From contig JANJUT010000114.1 in assembly GCA_024710445.1 (NCBI GenBank), positions 1 through 6,655 of the forward strand: a stretch of DNA of 6,655 bases, in the 5' to 3' direction. The position numbers and the translations under genes are program-made. The stretch comes from Thiobacillus sp. (GTDB lineage: Bacteria; Pseudomonadota; Gammaproteobacteria; Burkholderiales; Thiobacillaceae). A model generated the notes under the pieces. It saw only the letters and a program-made list of their open reading frames with translations, searched no databases and was not told the DNA's origin. Positions 1 through 6,655 of this stretch are shown one piece after another; position 1 is the stretch's first letter, and each line of letters opens with the position of its first letter.

Positions 1-1069
1 CACCCTCGTATTGCTGCGCTTCAACCCGATCATTGGACTGATGGTCAGCATGGGTTTGCTGGCGCTGCTGCTCGCCGCCTATGCGGCAGCCTGGACGCGC
101 TTCTGGGTGGTGCCGATGGCTGCGCCGATGATTACCGTGCTAGGTCTGTATGCGTTCAACACCGCCTACGGCTTTTTTGCCGAGAGCCGCAACAAGCGCC
201 AGATGACCAAGCTGTTCGGCCAGTACGTGCCGCCTGAACTCGCCGCCGAAATGAGCCAGGATCCGGCGCACTACACCATGGACGGCCAGTCGCGCGACAT
301 GACCGTGCTGTTTTCCGATATCCGGGGCTTTACCAATTTCTCGGAAAAGCTCTCGCCGACTGAGCTGGCCGAAGTTCTGAACGCCTATCTGTCAACCATG
401 ACGCGTATCGTGCAGCAGCAGCGCGGCACCATCGACAAGTACATCGGCGACGCCATCATGGCGTTCTGGAACGCACCGGTGGATCTTGCCGATCACGCGC
501 CCCGCGCGGTGCAGACCGCGCTCGACATGCAGGCTGCGTTGCCGCAACTCAACCAGGAATTTGCCGCACGGGGCTGGCCCGAGGTGCAGATCGGCGTCGG
601 CGCCAATACCGGGCGCATGAGCGTTGGCAACATGGGCTCGGAATTTCGCATGTCCTACACGGTCATGGGCGACGCGGTGAACCTGGGCTCGCGTCTGGAA
701 GGCATTACCAAGCAATACGGTGTCGGTATCCTGGTCACCCAGCCCACCGTCGAGGCCGACCCTGTGCATGCTTTCATGAAGATCGACGATGTGCGCGTCA
801 AGGGCAAGGAAACCCCGGTGGCAATTTATGAACCGCTGGGCGTGAAGGCGGGTCTGGACGAGACGCTGAAGAAAAACGCCGCCGACTTTGAAGCCGTGTT
901 TGCGAGTTATCAGAAACAGGACTGGGACACGGCCGAATCCGCCCTGCGCGCACTCAACGAACGCGCACCGCGCACGCTCTACGACATCTACCTCGAACGC
1001 ATCGCGCATTTCCGCGCAGCCCCGCCACCTGCAGACTGGGATGGCGTATTCGTCTACACCACTAAATAG
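1..1069 (+). CDS. Membrane-anchored class III adenylate cyclase (CHASE2-type), 5' end cut by window
   Basis: Makes cAMP from ATP at the inner face of the cytoplasmic membrane. The frame is open from base 2 with no convincing start, so the N-terminus (in this family usually a periplasmic CHASE2 sensor domain) lies outside the window. Numbering from the TTG at 11: two hydrophobic segments (about 8-28 and 31-55), a linker with the typical KLFGQYVPPEL stretch (67-77), then the cyclase domain (about 95-275). Catalytic residues are all visible: metal-binding D103 (FSDIRGFT) and D147 (KYIGDAIMA), base-recognising K143 and T217 (SYTVMGDAVN), N224 and R228. The Lys/Thr pair points to ATP and to subclass IIIb, whereas guanylate cyclases carry Glu/Cys. 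The short tail ends in VFVYTTK, common in CHASE2 cyclases. The next gene is a likely cAMP phosphodiesterase 17 bp downstream, so the two are probably co-transcribed. The missing sensor domain is inferred, not seen. Confidence 0.9.
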   Translation, partial: TLVLLRFNPIIGLMVSMGLLALLLAAYAAAWTRFWVVPMAAPMITVLGLYAFNTAYGFFAESRNKRQMTKLFGQYVPPELAAEMSQDPAHYTMDGQSRDMTVLFSDIRGFTNFSEKLSPTELAEVLNAYLSTMTRIVQQQRGTIDKYIGDAIMAFWNAPVDLADHAPRAVQTALDMQAALPQLNQEFAARGWPEVQIGVGANTGRMSVGNMGSEFRMSYTVMGDAVNLGSRLEGITKQYGVGILVTQPTVEADPVHAFMKIDDVRVKGKETPVAIYEPLGVKAGLDETLKKNAADFEAVFASYQKQDWDTAESALRALNERAPRTLYDIYLERIAHFRAAPPPADWDGVFVYTTK

Positions 1070-1086
1070 ACACGACAAGAACAACG

Positions 1087-1851
1087 ATGAAACTGACCAT
1101 ACTCGGCTGCAGCGGCGGCATCGGCAGCGGACGCCACACTACCTGCTTCAAGATCGATGACGACATCCTGATCGACGCCGGCACTGGTATCACCACCCTC
1201 AGCCTGGATGAGCTGCTGGTGATCGACCATGTGGTCCTGACCCATGCCCACCTCGATCACGTATTGGGCCTGCCGCTGCTGCTCGATGCCGTGGGCGAAA
1301 TGCGCACTACGCCCGTCATTGTGCATGCGCTGCCCGAAGTGCTTGAAGTGCTGGCGAAGCACATGTTCAACTGGCACGTGTGGCCGGACTTCCGTGAAAT
1401 ACCCAGTGCCGAGCTACCGTGGCTGCAGTTCGAGCCCTTGCAGATGAGTGAAAAACTGGCCTTGGGCGCACGCACCTTTACGCCGCTGCCGGTCAATCAT
1501 GTGGTGCCGGCCTGCGCCTTTCAGATCAGCGGGGCAGGTGGCAGCCTGGTATTCAGCGGCGACACCACCAGCAGCGAAGCGTTCGCCGAAGCACTCAATG
1601 CCATTCCCGATCTGCGCCACCTCATCATCGAAACGTCATTCGAAAACGCACTCGCTGATATTGCCCTGGCATCCAAGCACCATTGGCCGGATTCGCTGGC
1701 GGCGCAATTGCATGAATTGCGTGTGCGACCGCAAGTCTGGATCACCCACCTGAAGCCGGGCAACGAGGCGGCCATCATGGATGAACTGCGTGCGGCTGCG
1801 CCTGACTGGCCGTTGACGGCGCTGCAGCAGGGCCAGATGTTCACGTTATAG
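1087..1851 (+). CDS. Metallo-beta-lactamase-fold 3',5'-cyclic-nucleotide phosphodiesterase (class II PDE type)
   Basis: Probably hydrolyses cAMP to AMP in the cytoplasm. The 254-residue protein has no signal peptide or membrane segment. It starts with the strand and loop typical of RNase Z/PDE-like members (MKLTILGCSGGIGSGRHTTC, 1-20). It carries the di-metal motif T-H53-A-H55-L-D57-H58, then H138 (PVNHVVPA), D159 (FSGDTTSS) and H221 (ITHLKPG), which together complete a two-metal site. The ordering and the SGDT and THLKPG motifs fit the class II phosphodiesterases (yeast PDE1/CpdP-like) better than RNase Z or glyoxalase II. ATG at 1087 is the only sensible start, and no strong Shine-Dalgarno is seen before it. 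The position directly behind an adenylate cyclase is the main support for cAMP as substrate. Another phosphodiester substrate is possible from sequence alone. Confidence 0.8.
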   Translation: MKLTILGCSGGIGSGRHTTCFKIDDDILIDAGTGITTLSLDELLVIDHVVLTHAHLDHVLGLPLLLDAVGEMRTTPVIVHALPEVLEVLAKHMFNWHVWPDFREIPSAELPWLQFEPLQMSEKLALGARTFTPLPVNHVVPACAFQISGAGGSLVFSGDTTSSEAFAEALNAIPDLRHLIIETSFENALADIALASKHHWPDSLAAQLHELRVRPQVWITHLKPGNEAAIMDELRAAAPDWPLTALQQGQMFTL

Positions 1852-1859
1852 CTGGGCCA

Positions 1860-3146
1860 TCAGCGGGCAAGTTGTCGATACAGCCGTGTGGCGGCAAGCA
1901 GATTCAGCCACAGCATGCAGGAAGCCAGTCCCAGGCTCAGGCCGGCCGGGTAAACCAGTTGCGGCCATGCCATGCTGCCGAGCAGCAGCAGCAAAGTTGC
2001 CATGTGCATCCACCAATGTCGCCGCGACCCATGGTCGGGAATGATCTGTTTCATGTTGGGGGCGGGTTTGTCCCTGGGCAGCCTGCTTTGCAGATGAAGC
2101 CAGACCAGGAACGGCACGATCTTGTACAGCATGCCGATGACCACCGATATCGCGAAGCCAAACATGAACAGGATCCCCAGTGCGATCGGATAACGTGGAT
2201 CGTCGGCGATTGCAGACGTCAGGTGTGCGGTTGTCCAGAGCGCAATGGCGGCCAGCAGGCTGAGCATGCCAGTACGCCAGAACCGGAGGGTGACATCGAC
2301 GAGTTTGCGGCGTCTTTTCTTGTGCAAATACAGGGTCGTGCCTGCAAACAGTGCGAAGCCGATGGCCAGGCCGGCAGCGGTGAGCGATGTTCCCCAGGTT
2401 GCCAGCGGCAGGGGCAGTTGCGGCGCCAGTGACCATCCGCACAGCAGCAGGAACACCGAGCCGCCCAGCCATCGGGTGAGGCGGGCAGGGTAGGCCGGCG
2501 TCAACTGGAACATGGGCACGACCTGATACGCCACGCCCATCACCAGCAAGCCGACCCATCCCAGCAAGCCCCATCCCACATGCAGACCGATCAGTTCATT
2601 GAGCGGGAGATTGAAATAACCGCCCAGCGTACCGGCAAGCGTGATGCCCAGCCCGGCGGCCAGGGCCAGGGCTGTTCCGGCAAAACGCATGGCGCGGGTG
2701 GTGGCATGGTGCACTTGCGAAGCGGACAGACTGCCGGCCGCGGCAACCAGGAAGGTACTGAATGCAAACCCCAATGGAAATATGGCGAGCCTGAGCAGGG
2801 CGGTCTGGGAATAAAACAGACCCGACACCAGCATCAACGTCCCTGCCAGCAATGGAATATGCACCATCCAGGCCACCACCTGCTGCCGTCGCATGGGTGC
2901 GCCCGCCACCACAGGCAGTTGCTGCATGAGCGCGCCGATCATGGTCATGGATAAAAAACCCAGCGTGATCAGGTGGGTCAGTGCAAGCAGGGCAGGCGTC
3001 CAGCGTGACGCCAGTGCCTGCGGACCCGAAACCAGGACTAGCAGCGCCGCCAGCAGCAGAAACAATGGGGCGCTGAGAAAAAACCGGAAGGGAACGGAAA
3101 TCGGCGGTGCCTGTTCCAGCGACAGGCCGGAAGCGGGCGCGTTCAC
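1860..3146 (-). CDS. Polytopic membrane protein, heme-copper oxidase subunit I-like/NnrS-like
   Basis: A 428-residue integral membrane protein with about 12 hydrophobic segments. Function is not established. The motif G-x-x-[MY]-[QK]-x-[LV]-P recurs at 71-78 (GALMQQLP), 204-211 (GVAYQVVP) and 338-345 (GMLYKIVP), about 133 residues apart, so the protein looks like three four-helix units, the pseudo-three-fold plan of heme-copper oxidase subunit I. Histidines precede the first two motifs (H58 in LTHLITLG, H189 in GLHVGWGLLGW), as oxidase heme or copper ligands do. The third unit has no equivalent histidine, so a normal oxidase or NO reductase active site looks incomplete. Other histidines: H96, H146, H147, H275, H308, H351. 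The GTG start at 3146 overlaps the preceding TGA as GTGA, supporting this start and translational coupling. The gene context (hemerythrin, DUF2249, nirS) suggests a nitrogen-oxide response role, similar in setting to NnrS. The WHAHE motif expected for NnrS was not found. Confidence 0.75.
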   Translation of the reverse strand: MNAPASGLSLEQAPPISVPFRFFLSAPLFLLLAALLVLVSGPQALASRWTPALLALTHLITLGFLSMTMIGALMQQLPVVAGAPMRRQQVVAWMVHIPLLAGTLMLVSGLFYSQTALLRLAIFPLGFAFSTFLVAAAGSLSASQVHHATTRAMRFAGTALALAAGLGITLAGTLGGYFNLPLNELIGLHVGWGLLGWVGLLVMGVAYQVVPMFQLTPAYPARLTRWLGGSVFLLLCGWSLAPQLPLPLATWGTSLTAAGLAIGFALFAGTTLYLHKKRRRKLVDVTLRFWRTGMLSLLAAIALWTTAHLTSAIADDPRYPIALGILFMFGFAISVVIGMLYKIVPFLVWLHLQSRLPRDKPAPNMKQIIPDHGSRRHWWMHMATLLLLLGSMAWPQLVYPAGLSLGLASCMLWLNLLAATRLYRQLAR

Positions 3147-3361
3147 CGCCAGATAACTATTTCAAAGTGGCCGTCGGCAAAGGTTTCGGTGCGGTATTGA
3201 TAACCGTCCTGCTGCAATATGCCGTACAGGGGGAAGGGCTCACGGTTGTGCACCATGCGCAGGCTGTCCCCGGGCGGCATGGTTTCAAGTGCGTCCAGCA
3301 CTTTGACCATCGGCTCGGGCGGTTCAAGACCGCGTACATCAAGGGTGATTTCGGCAGCCAT
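3143..3361 (-). CDS. DUF2249 (TusA-like fold) small protein
   Basis: A 72-residue cytoplasmic protein matching the DUF2249 pattern: LDVRGLEPPEP (7-17), then an amphipathic helix, then the REPFPLYGIL segment (40-49). The opening motif aligns with the TusA sulfur-carrier motif (D-x-x-G-L-x-C-P-x-P), but the reactive cysteine is replaced by P14 and the protein contains no cysteine at all, so persulfide transfer like TusA is not expected. The biochemical role of the family is unknown. DUF2249 proteins are often found next to, or fused to, hemerythrin-like domains in nitrogen-oxide-related loci, as here. ATG at 3361 is preferred, 6 bp after the hemerythrin stop. An in-frame TTG at 3367 would abut that stop. 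The 3' end overlaps the next gene by 4 bp (GTGA), so it is the middle gene of a coupled operon. Confidence 0.82.
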   Translation of the reverse strand: MAAEITLDVRGLEPPEPMVKVLDALETMPPGDSLRMVHNREPFPLYGILQQDGYQYRTETFADGHFEIVIWR

Positions 3362-3367
3362 ATTCAA

Positions 3368-3814
3368 TCAGGCGACGGTGGACATTTCTTTCATCTGCTG
3401 CAGCACCGCTTCACCCCTGGAACCGAATGCCTGCTCCGACATGGGGTAGAGCACATTTTCCTCCTTGAGATTGTGTTGCTGCAGCAGGATCAACAGCGTT
3501 TCGGACAGCCCGGCATATTCATCGGCATCCTGTGCCGTAACGGCGGCGGCCATGCGAGCGAATAGCTCGCGCATCTGCTCATGTTCCATGCGCATGACCT
3601 GCGTGGGGCCCTGTGTGATCCCGGTTTCCTGCTCGAATGCGGGGAAAAGTACGTGTTCCTCCATTTCGAAGTGATGCGACATGGTGGAGCGGAACTGTTC
3701 AAAGCTCGCAGTGGCTGCAGCCCAGTTCCGCTTAGCCGCATGGTCTTCCGCTGTTGCGAAATAGTCATCGCAGCAACGATGGTCCGAGCTTAGATATACG
3801 CTGATCGTTTCCAA
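3368..3814 (-). CDS. Hemerythrin HHE-domain di-iron protein, RIC/YtfE-like metal site
   Basis: A 148-residue soluble four-helix-bundle protein. Numbered from the chosen start, the predicted iron ligands are H12 (SSDHRCCDDYF), H48 and E52 (HHFEMEEHVLFP), H78 (RMEHEQM) and H114 and E118 (QQHNLKEENVLYP). This four-His/two-Glu set, with both HxxxE pairs, resembles the di-iron centre of RIC/YtfE (repair of iron centres) rather than oxygen-carrying hemerythrin. The N-terminal ScdA-type domain of YtfE is absent. Likely roles are NO or oxygen sensing, NO binding, or iron-cluster repair; this is inference from family and context. The TTG at 3814 is chosen because AAGGAA (3821-3826 on the minus strand) lies 6 nt upstream and a promoter predicts transcription starting near 3844. 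The longest frame begins at TTG 3844, giving 158 residues, but that would leave almost no leader. First gene of the operon, divergent from nirS. Confidence 0.87.
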   Translation of the reverse strand: METISVYLSSDHRCCDDYFATAEDHAAKRNWAAATASFEQFRSTMSHHFEMEEHVLFPAFEQETGITQGPTQVMRMEHEQMRELFARMAAAVTAQDADEYAGLSETLLILLQQHNLKEENVLYPMSEQAFGSRGEAVLQQMKEMSTVA

Positions 3815-3820
3815 CGGAAT

Positions 3821-3826
3821 TTCCTT
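3821..3826 (-). promoter_or_regulatory. Ribosome binding site for the hemerythrin gene
   Basis: AAGGAA read on the minus strand, 6 nt before TTG 3814. It is the feature that favours the shorter hemerythrin start, since no comparable site precedes the TTG at 3844. Confidence 0.55.
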
Positions 3827-3850
3827 CGTATTCAAATAGTGCAAGGCAGA

Positions 3851-3856
3851 AATCTA
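3851..3856 (-). promoter_or_regulatory. Candidate -10 element of the hemerythrin operon promoter
   Basis: TAGATT on the minus strand (four of six matches to TATAAT). If the palindrome centred at 3885.5 acts at -41.5, the transcript starts at about 3844 and this hexamer falls exactly at -12 to -7, giving a leader of about 30 nt before TTG 3814. Confidence 0.5.
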
Positions 3857-3876
3857 CAGGGTCCGGTCCTGGGATG

Positions 3877-3894
3877 CCTTGACTTATGTCAAGG
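3877..3894. promoter_or_regulatory. FNR/Dnr/Nnr-type box for the hemerythrin operon
   Basis: CCTTGAC-TTAT-GTCAAGG, a perfect palindrome containing the TTGAC-N4-GTCAA core of the CRP/FNR superfamily nitrogen-oxide and anaerobic regulators. One more complementary pair (G3876/C3895) extends the arms to 8 bp. It sits upstream of a candidate -10 on the minus strand at class II activator spacing. Which regulator binds cannot be told from the site. Confidence 0.75.
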
Positions 3895-4089
3895 CTATCG
3901 TAGCTTGAGATACGGGGTTGACAATCCAAACAGGTGAAGGCGTTACGCCGGTTCCACCGGAAGTGCCGACATTGCTTTACTTCAGCGGCATGATACTGTG
4001 CATTTCGTTGGGGCGCCGCAGGCAGGTACGAATCCTGGCAGGAAATATGTCCCAACACAGCAGATGCAACCAATAACCATAAAAAAGAT
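3895..4089. other. Central spacer between the two FNR-type boxes, no gene seen
   Basis: About 195 bp between the hemerythrin-side and nirS-side control sites. I see no convincing gene. A TTGACA hexamer at 3918-3923 lacks a good partner -10, and CCGGT-TCC-ACCGG at 3948-3960 is a small inverted repeat of unclear meaning. Confidence 0.5.
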
Positions 4090-4121
4090 CAGGGAATCTT
4101 GATTTAGGTCAATGTTCCCTG
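4090..4121. promoter_or_regulatory. FNR/Dnr/Nnr-type box for nirS within a longer palindrome
   Basis: The core TTGAT-TTAG-GTCAA lies at 4099-4112, a close match to the FNR/Dnr consensus TTGAT-N4-ATCAA. It is flanked by outer arms CAGGGAA (4090-4096) and TTCCCTG (4115-4121) that are perfect reverse complements and share its centre at 4105.5. Activation at -41.5 predicts a nirS transcript starting near 4147. This is the expected arrangement for a nirS promoter responding to low oxygen and NO. The outer arms are not part of the usual FNR/Dnr site. Confidence 0.8.
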
Positions 4122-4135
4122 GGTGTTGGAAGAGG

Positions 4136-4141
4136 AATATT
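4136..4141 (+). promoter_or_regulatory. Candidate -10 element of the nirS promoter
   Basis: AATATT, four of six matches to TATAAT, placed where a -10 should lie (within 1 bp) if the box centred at 4105.5 is at -41.5. The implied leader before nirS is about 90 nt. It carries a weak stem CTGGGC/GCCCAG (4165-4170 and 4183-4188). Confidence 0.45.
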
Positions 4142-4161
4142 CATTCATGGTTTTCATGTAG

Positions 4162-5856
<1,695 letters not shown>

Positions 5857-5875
5857 TCGTTGGGGCAAGCTGGAA

Positions 5876-5900
5876 ACCGGTCGGGTGTTCGCCCGCCGGT
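5876..5900 (+). other. Stem-loop 1 between nirS and nirT
   Basis: ACCGG then CGGG (5876-5880 and 5882-5885) pair with CCCG then CCGGT (5892-5895 and 5896-5900): nine G+C-rich base pairs with one bulged T at 5881 and a six-base loop. It begins 19 nt after the nirS stop. There is no following T-run, so a classic intrinsic terminator is not supported. A 3'-end-protecting or processing hairpin is the likelier role. Confidence 0.5.
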
Positions 5901-5914
5901 GCCAGTGGCTGAAA

Positions 5915-5956
5915 GCTGTCAAATGGTAATCAGGGTGCCGGTGACCATTTGACAGC
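5915..5956 (+). other. Stem-loop 2 between nirS and nirT, 13-bp perfect inverted repeat
   Basis: GCTGTCAAATGGT (5915-5927) and ACCATTTGACAGC (5944-5956) are exact reverse complements separated by 16 bases. No T-tract follows. Together with stem-loop 1 it fills most of the 150-bp nirS-nirT gap and could act as an attenuator or mRNA stabiliser making NirS more abundant than NirT. A regulator site is possible but less likely, because the GTCAA and TTGAC half-sites are in the opposite order to an FNR box. Confidence 0.6.
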
Positions 5957-6006
5957 CGAGGTGTGCTGAACAGGTGTTGGTGTCGTTAAAAAACCAGGGA
6001 TAAAAA

Positions 6007-6606
6007 ATGAGCGATATGATGCAGGATTCAAGGCGCAAGGGCTTTTGGGGAAGGTTACGCAGCCCGAGCGTTCGCTACTCATTGTTGACGTTGCTGAGTT
6101 TGGGCTTTGTATCAGGAATTGTTTTTTGGGGCGGCTTCAATACCGGAATGGAAGCGACCAATGAACTGAAGTTCTGCATTTCCTGCCACGAAATGCGTGA
6201 CAACGTTTATCAGGAATACAAGAAAACCATCCACTATTCGAACCGTACCGGCGTACGCGCCGTTTGCTCGGATTGCCACGTACCGAAGGACTGGACACAC
6301 AAGATCATCCGCAAGGTGCAGGCCAGCAAGGAGTTGTATGGCAAGGTGATGGGCACCATCGATACCAAGGAAAAATTCGAGGCCAAGCGCTTGCAACTGG
6401 CACGGAACGAATGGGCGCGGATGAAGGCATCCGATTCTCGTGAATGCCGTAACTGCCACAGCTTTGAGGGCATGGATACCACCAAGCAGCGGCAGCGTGC
6501 GCAAAAACAGCACGAGAATGCCAAGGAAGACAAGATGACCTGTATCGATTGCCACAAGGGCATTGCGCATAGCAAACCGCAGGGAATGACCGAGGCGGAC
6601 CTGTAG
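6007..6606 (+). CDS. nirT: Tetraheme NapC/NirT-family cytochrome c, electron donor branch to NirS
   Basis: Inner-membrane quinol-oxidising cytochrome expected to pass electrons from the quinol pool toward periplasmic nitrite reductase. The 199-residue protein has a short basic cytoplasmic N-terminus, one membrane anchor (about 24-42) and four heme c sites: C57-ISC-H61, C87-SDC-H91, C147-RNC-H151 and C179-IDC-H183. M63 follows the first site, as in NapC/NrfH, where the equivalent Met is a ligand of heme 1. Length, heme spacing and position directly after nirS match NirT of the nirSTB arrangement in Pseudomonas stutzeri, so I use that symbol. NapC of a nitrate reductase is close in sequence, but no nap genes are seen. 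A good Shine-Dalgarno (AGGGA, 5996-6000) lies 6 nt before ATG 6007. Expression is probably from the nirS promoter through the intervening stem-loops. Confidence 0.92.
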   Translation: MSDMMQDSRRKGFWGRLRSPSVRYSLLTLLSLGFVSGIVFWGGFNTGMEATNELKFCISCHEMRDNVYQEYKKTIHYSNRTGVRAVCSDCHVPKDWTHKIIRKVQASKELYGKVMGTIDTKEKFEAKRLQLARNEWARMKASDSRECRNCHSFEGMDTTKQRQRAQKQHENAKEDKMTCIDCHKGIAHSKPQGMTEADL

Positions 6607-6655
6607 CCGCTGCCTTTTCGCCAAAAATCAAATCGTCAAAATTGCAATTGAATGG
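6607..6655. other. Short 3' end of window, no feature supported
   Basis: 49 bp after nirT. An ATG at 6652-6654 may begin a further nir gene, but there is no clear ribosome binding site and too little sequence to judge. Confidence 0.3.

Noticed and set aside
392..1084. Minus-strand open frame of 230 codons opposite the cyclase
   Set aside because: Antisense shadow of a gene with all catalytic motifs intact; no family resemblance in its translation.
1846..2574. Minus-strand open frame in another phase inside the membrane protein gene
   Set aside because: The overlapping 428-residue frame has coherent membrane helices and conserved repeats; this one is arginine/proline-rich and lacks structure.
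1860..3146. Assignment of the membrane protein as NnrS or as a functional NorB
   Set aside because: The NnrS-type WHAHE motif was not found, and the third repeat lacks the histidines needed for an oxidase or NO reductase active site; only a broad resemblance is supported.
3918..3960. TTGACA as a -35 box of a constitutive promoter
   Set aside because: No acceptable -10 hexamer lies 16-18 bp downstream.
3765..4073. Minus-strand open frame of 102 codons across the hemerythrin-nirS intergenic region
   Set aside because: It overlaps the hemerythrin gene start and covers its promoter and FNR-type box, and its translation shows no recognisable motif.
4147..4161. Tiny leader frame ATG GTT TTC ATG TAG upstream of nirS
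   Set aside because: It begins at the predicted transcription start, so it would have no leader of its own; four codons are too few to argue for a real leader peptide.
5915..5956. 13-bp inverted repeat as an FNR/Dnr site for nirT
   Set aside because: The half-sites are in the order GTCAA...TTGAC with 16 or more bases between, the reverse of TTGAC-N4-GTCAA, so an RNA hairpin is the better reading.

Overview
This window looks like chromosomal DNA from a facultatively denitrifying proteobacterium, most likely a betaproteobacterium. That placement is an inference from moderately high G+C, the close NirS/NirT match to Pseudomonas/betaproteobacterial types, and FNR/Dnr-type control sites. It carries six genes plus part of one cut by the left edge. 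No tRNA, rRNA, insertion sequence or CRISPR array is visible.

Left part (1-1851, + strand): the C-terminal part of a membrane-anchored class III adenylate cyclase (CHASE2-type layout), followed 17 bp later by a metallo-beta-lactamase-fold cyclic-nucleotide phosphodiesterase. Together they look like a make-and-destroy pair for cAMP.

Middle (1860-3814, - strand): a compact three-gene operon, transcribed in the order hemerythrin-like di-iron protein, DUF2249 (TusA-like, cysteine-less) protein, and a roughly 12-helix membrane protein with a three-fold internal repeat recalling heme-copper oxidase subunit I. The genes are separated by 6 bp or overlap by 4 bp. The last one runs tail-to-tail into the phosphodiesterase with 8 bp between them.

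Control region (3815-4236): a divergent intergenic region with two FNR/Dnr/Nnr-type palindromes, one placed to drive the hemerythrin operon and one to drive nirS. Both sites fit a regulator centred near -41.5 with a plausible -10 element, so the two transcripts are probably induced together under low oxygen and nitrogen oxides.

Right part (4237-6606, + strand): nirS (cytochrome cd1 nitrite reductase, nitrite to NO) and nirT (tetraheme NapC/NirT quinol-oxidising cytochrome), separated by 150 bp holding two consecutive stem-loops. The inferred logic is that NirT takes electrons from the quinol pool toward periplasmic NirS, NirS makes NO, and the divergent operon handles NO or repairs its damage. 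Heme d1 synthesis genes and the FNR/Dnr regulator are not in the window.
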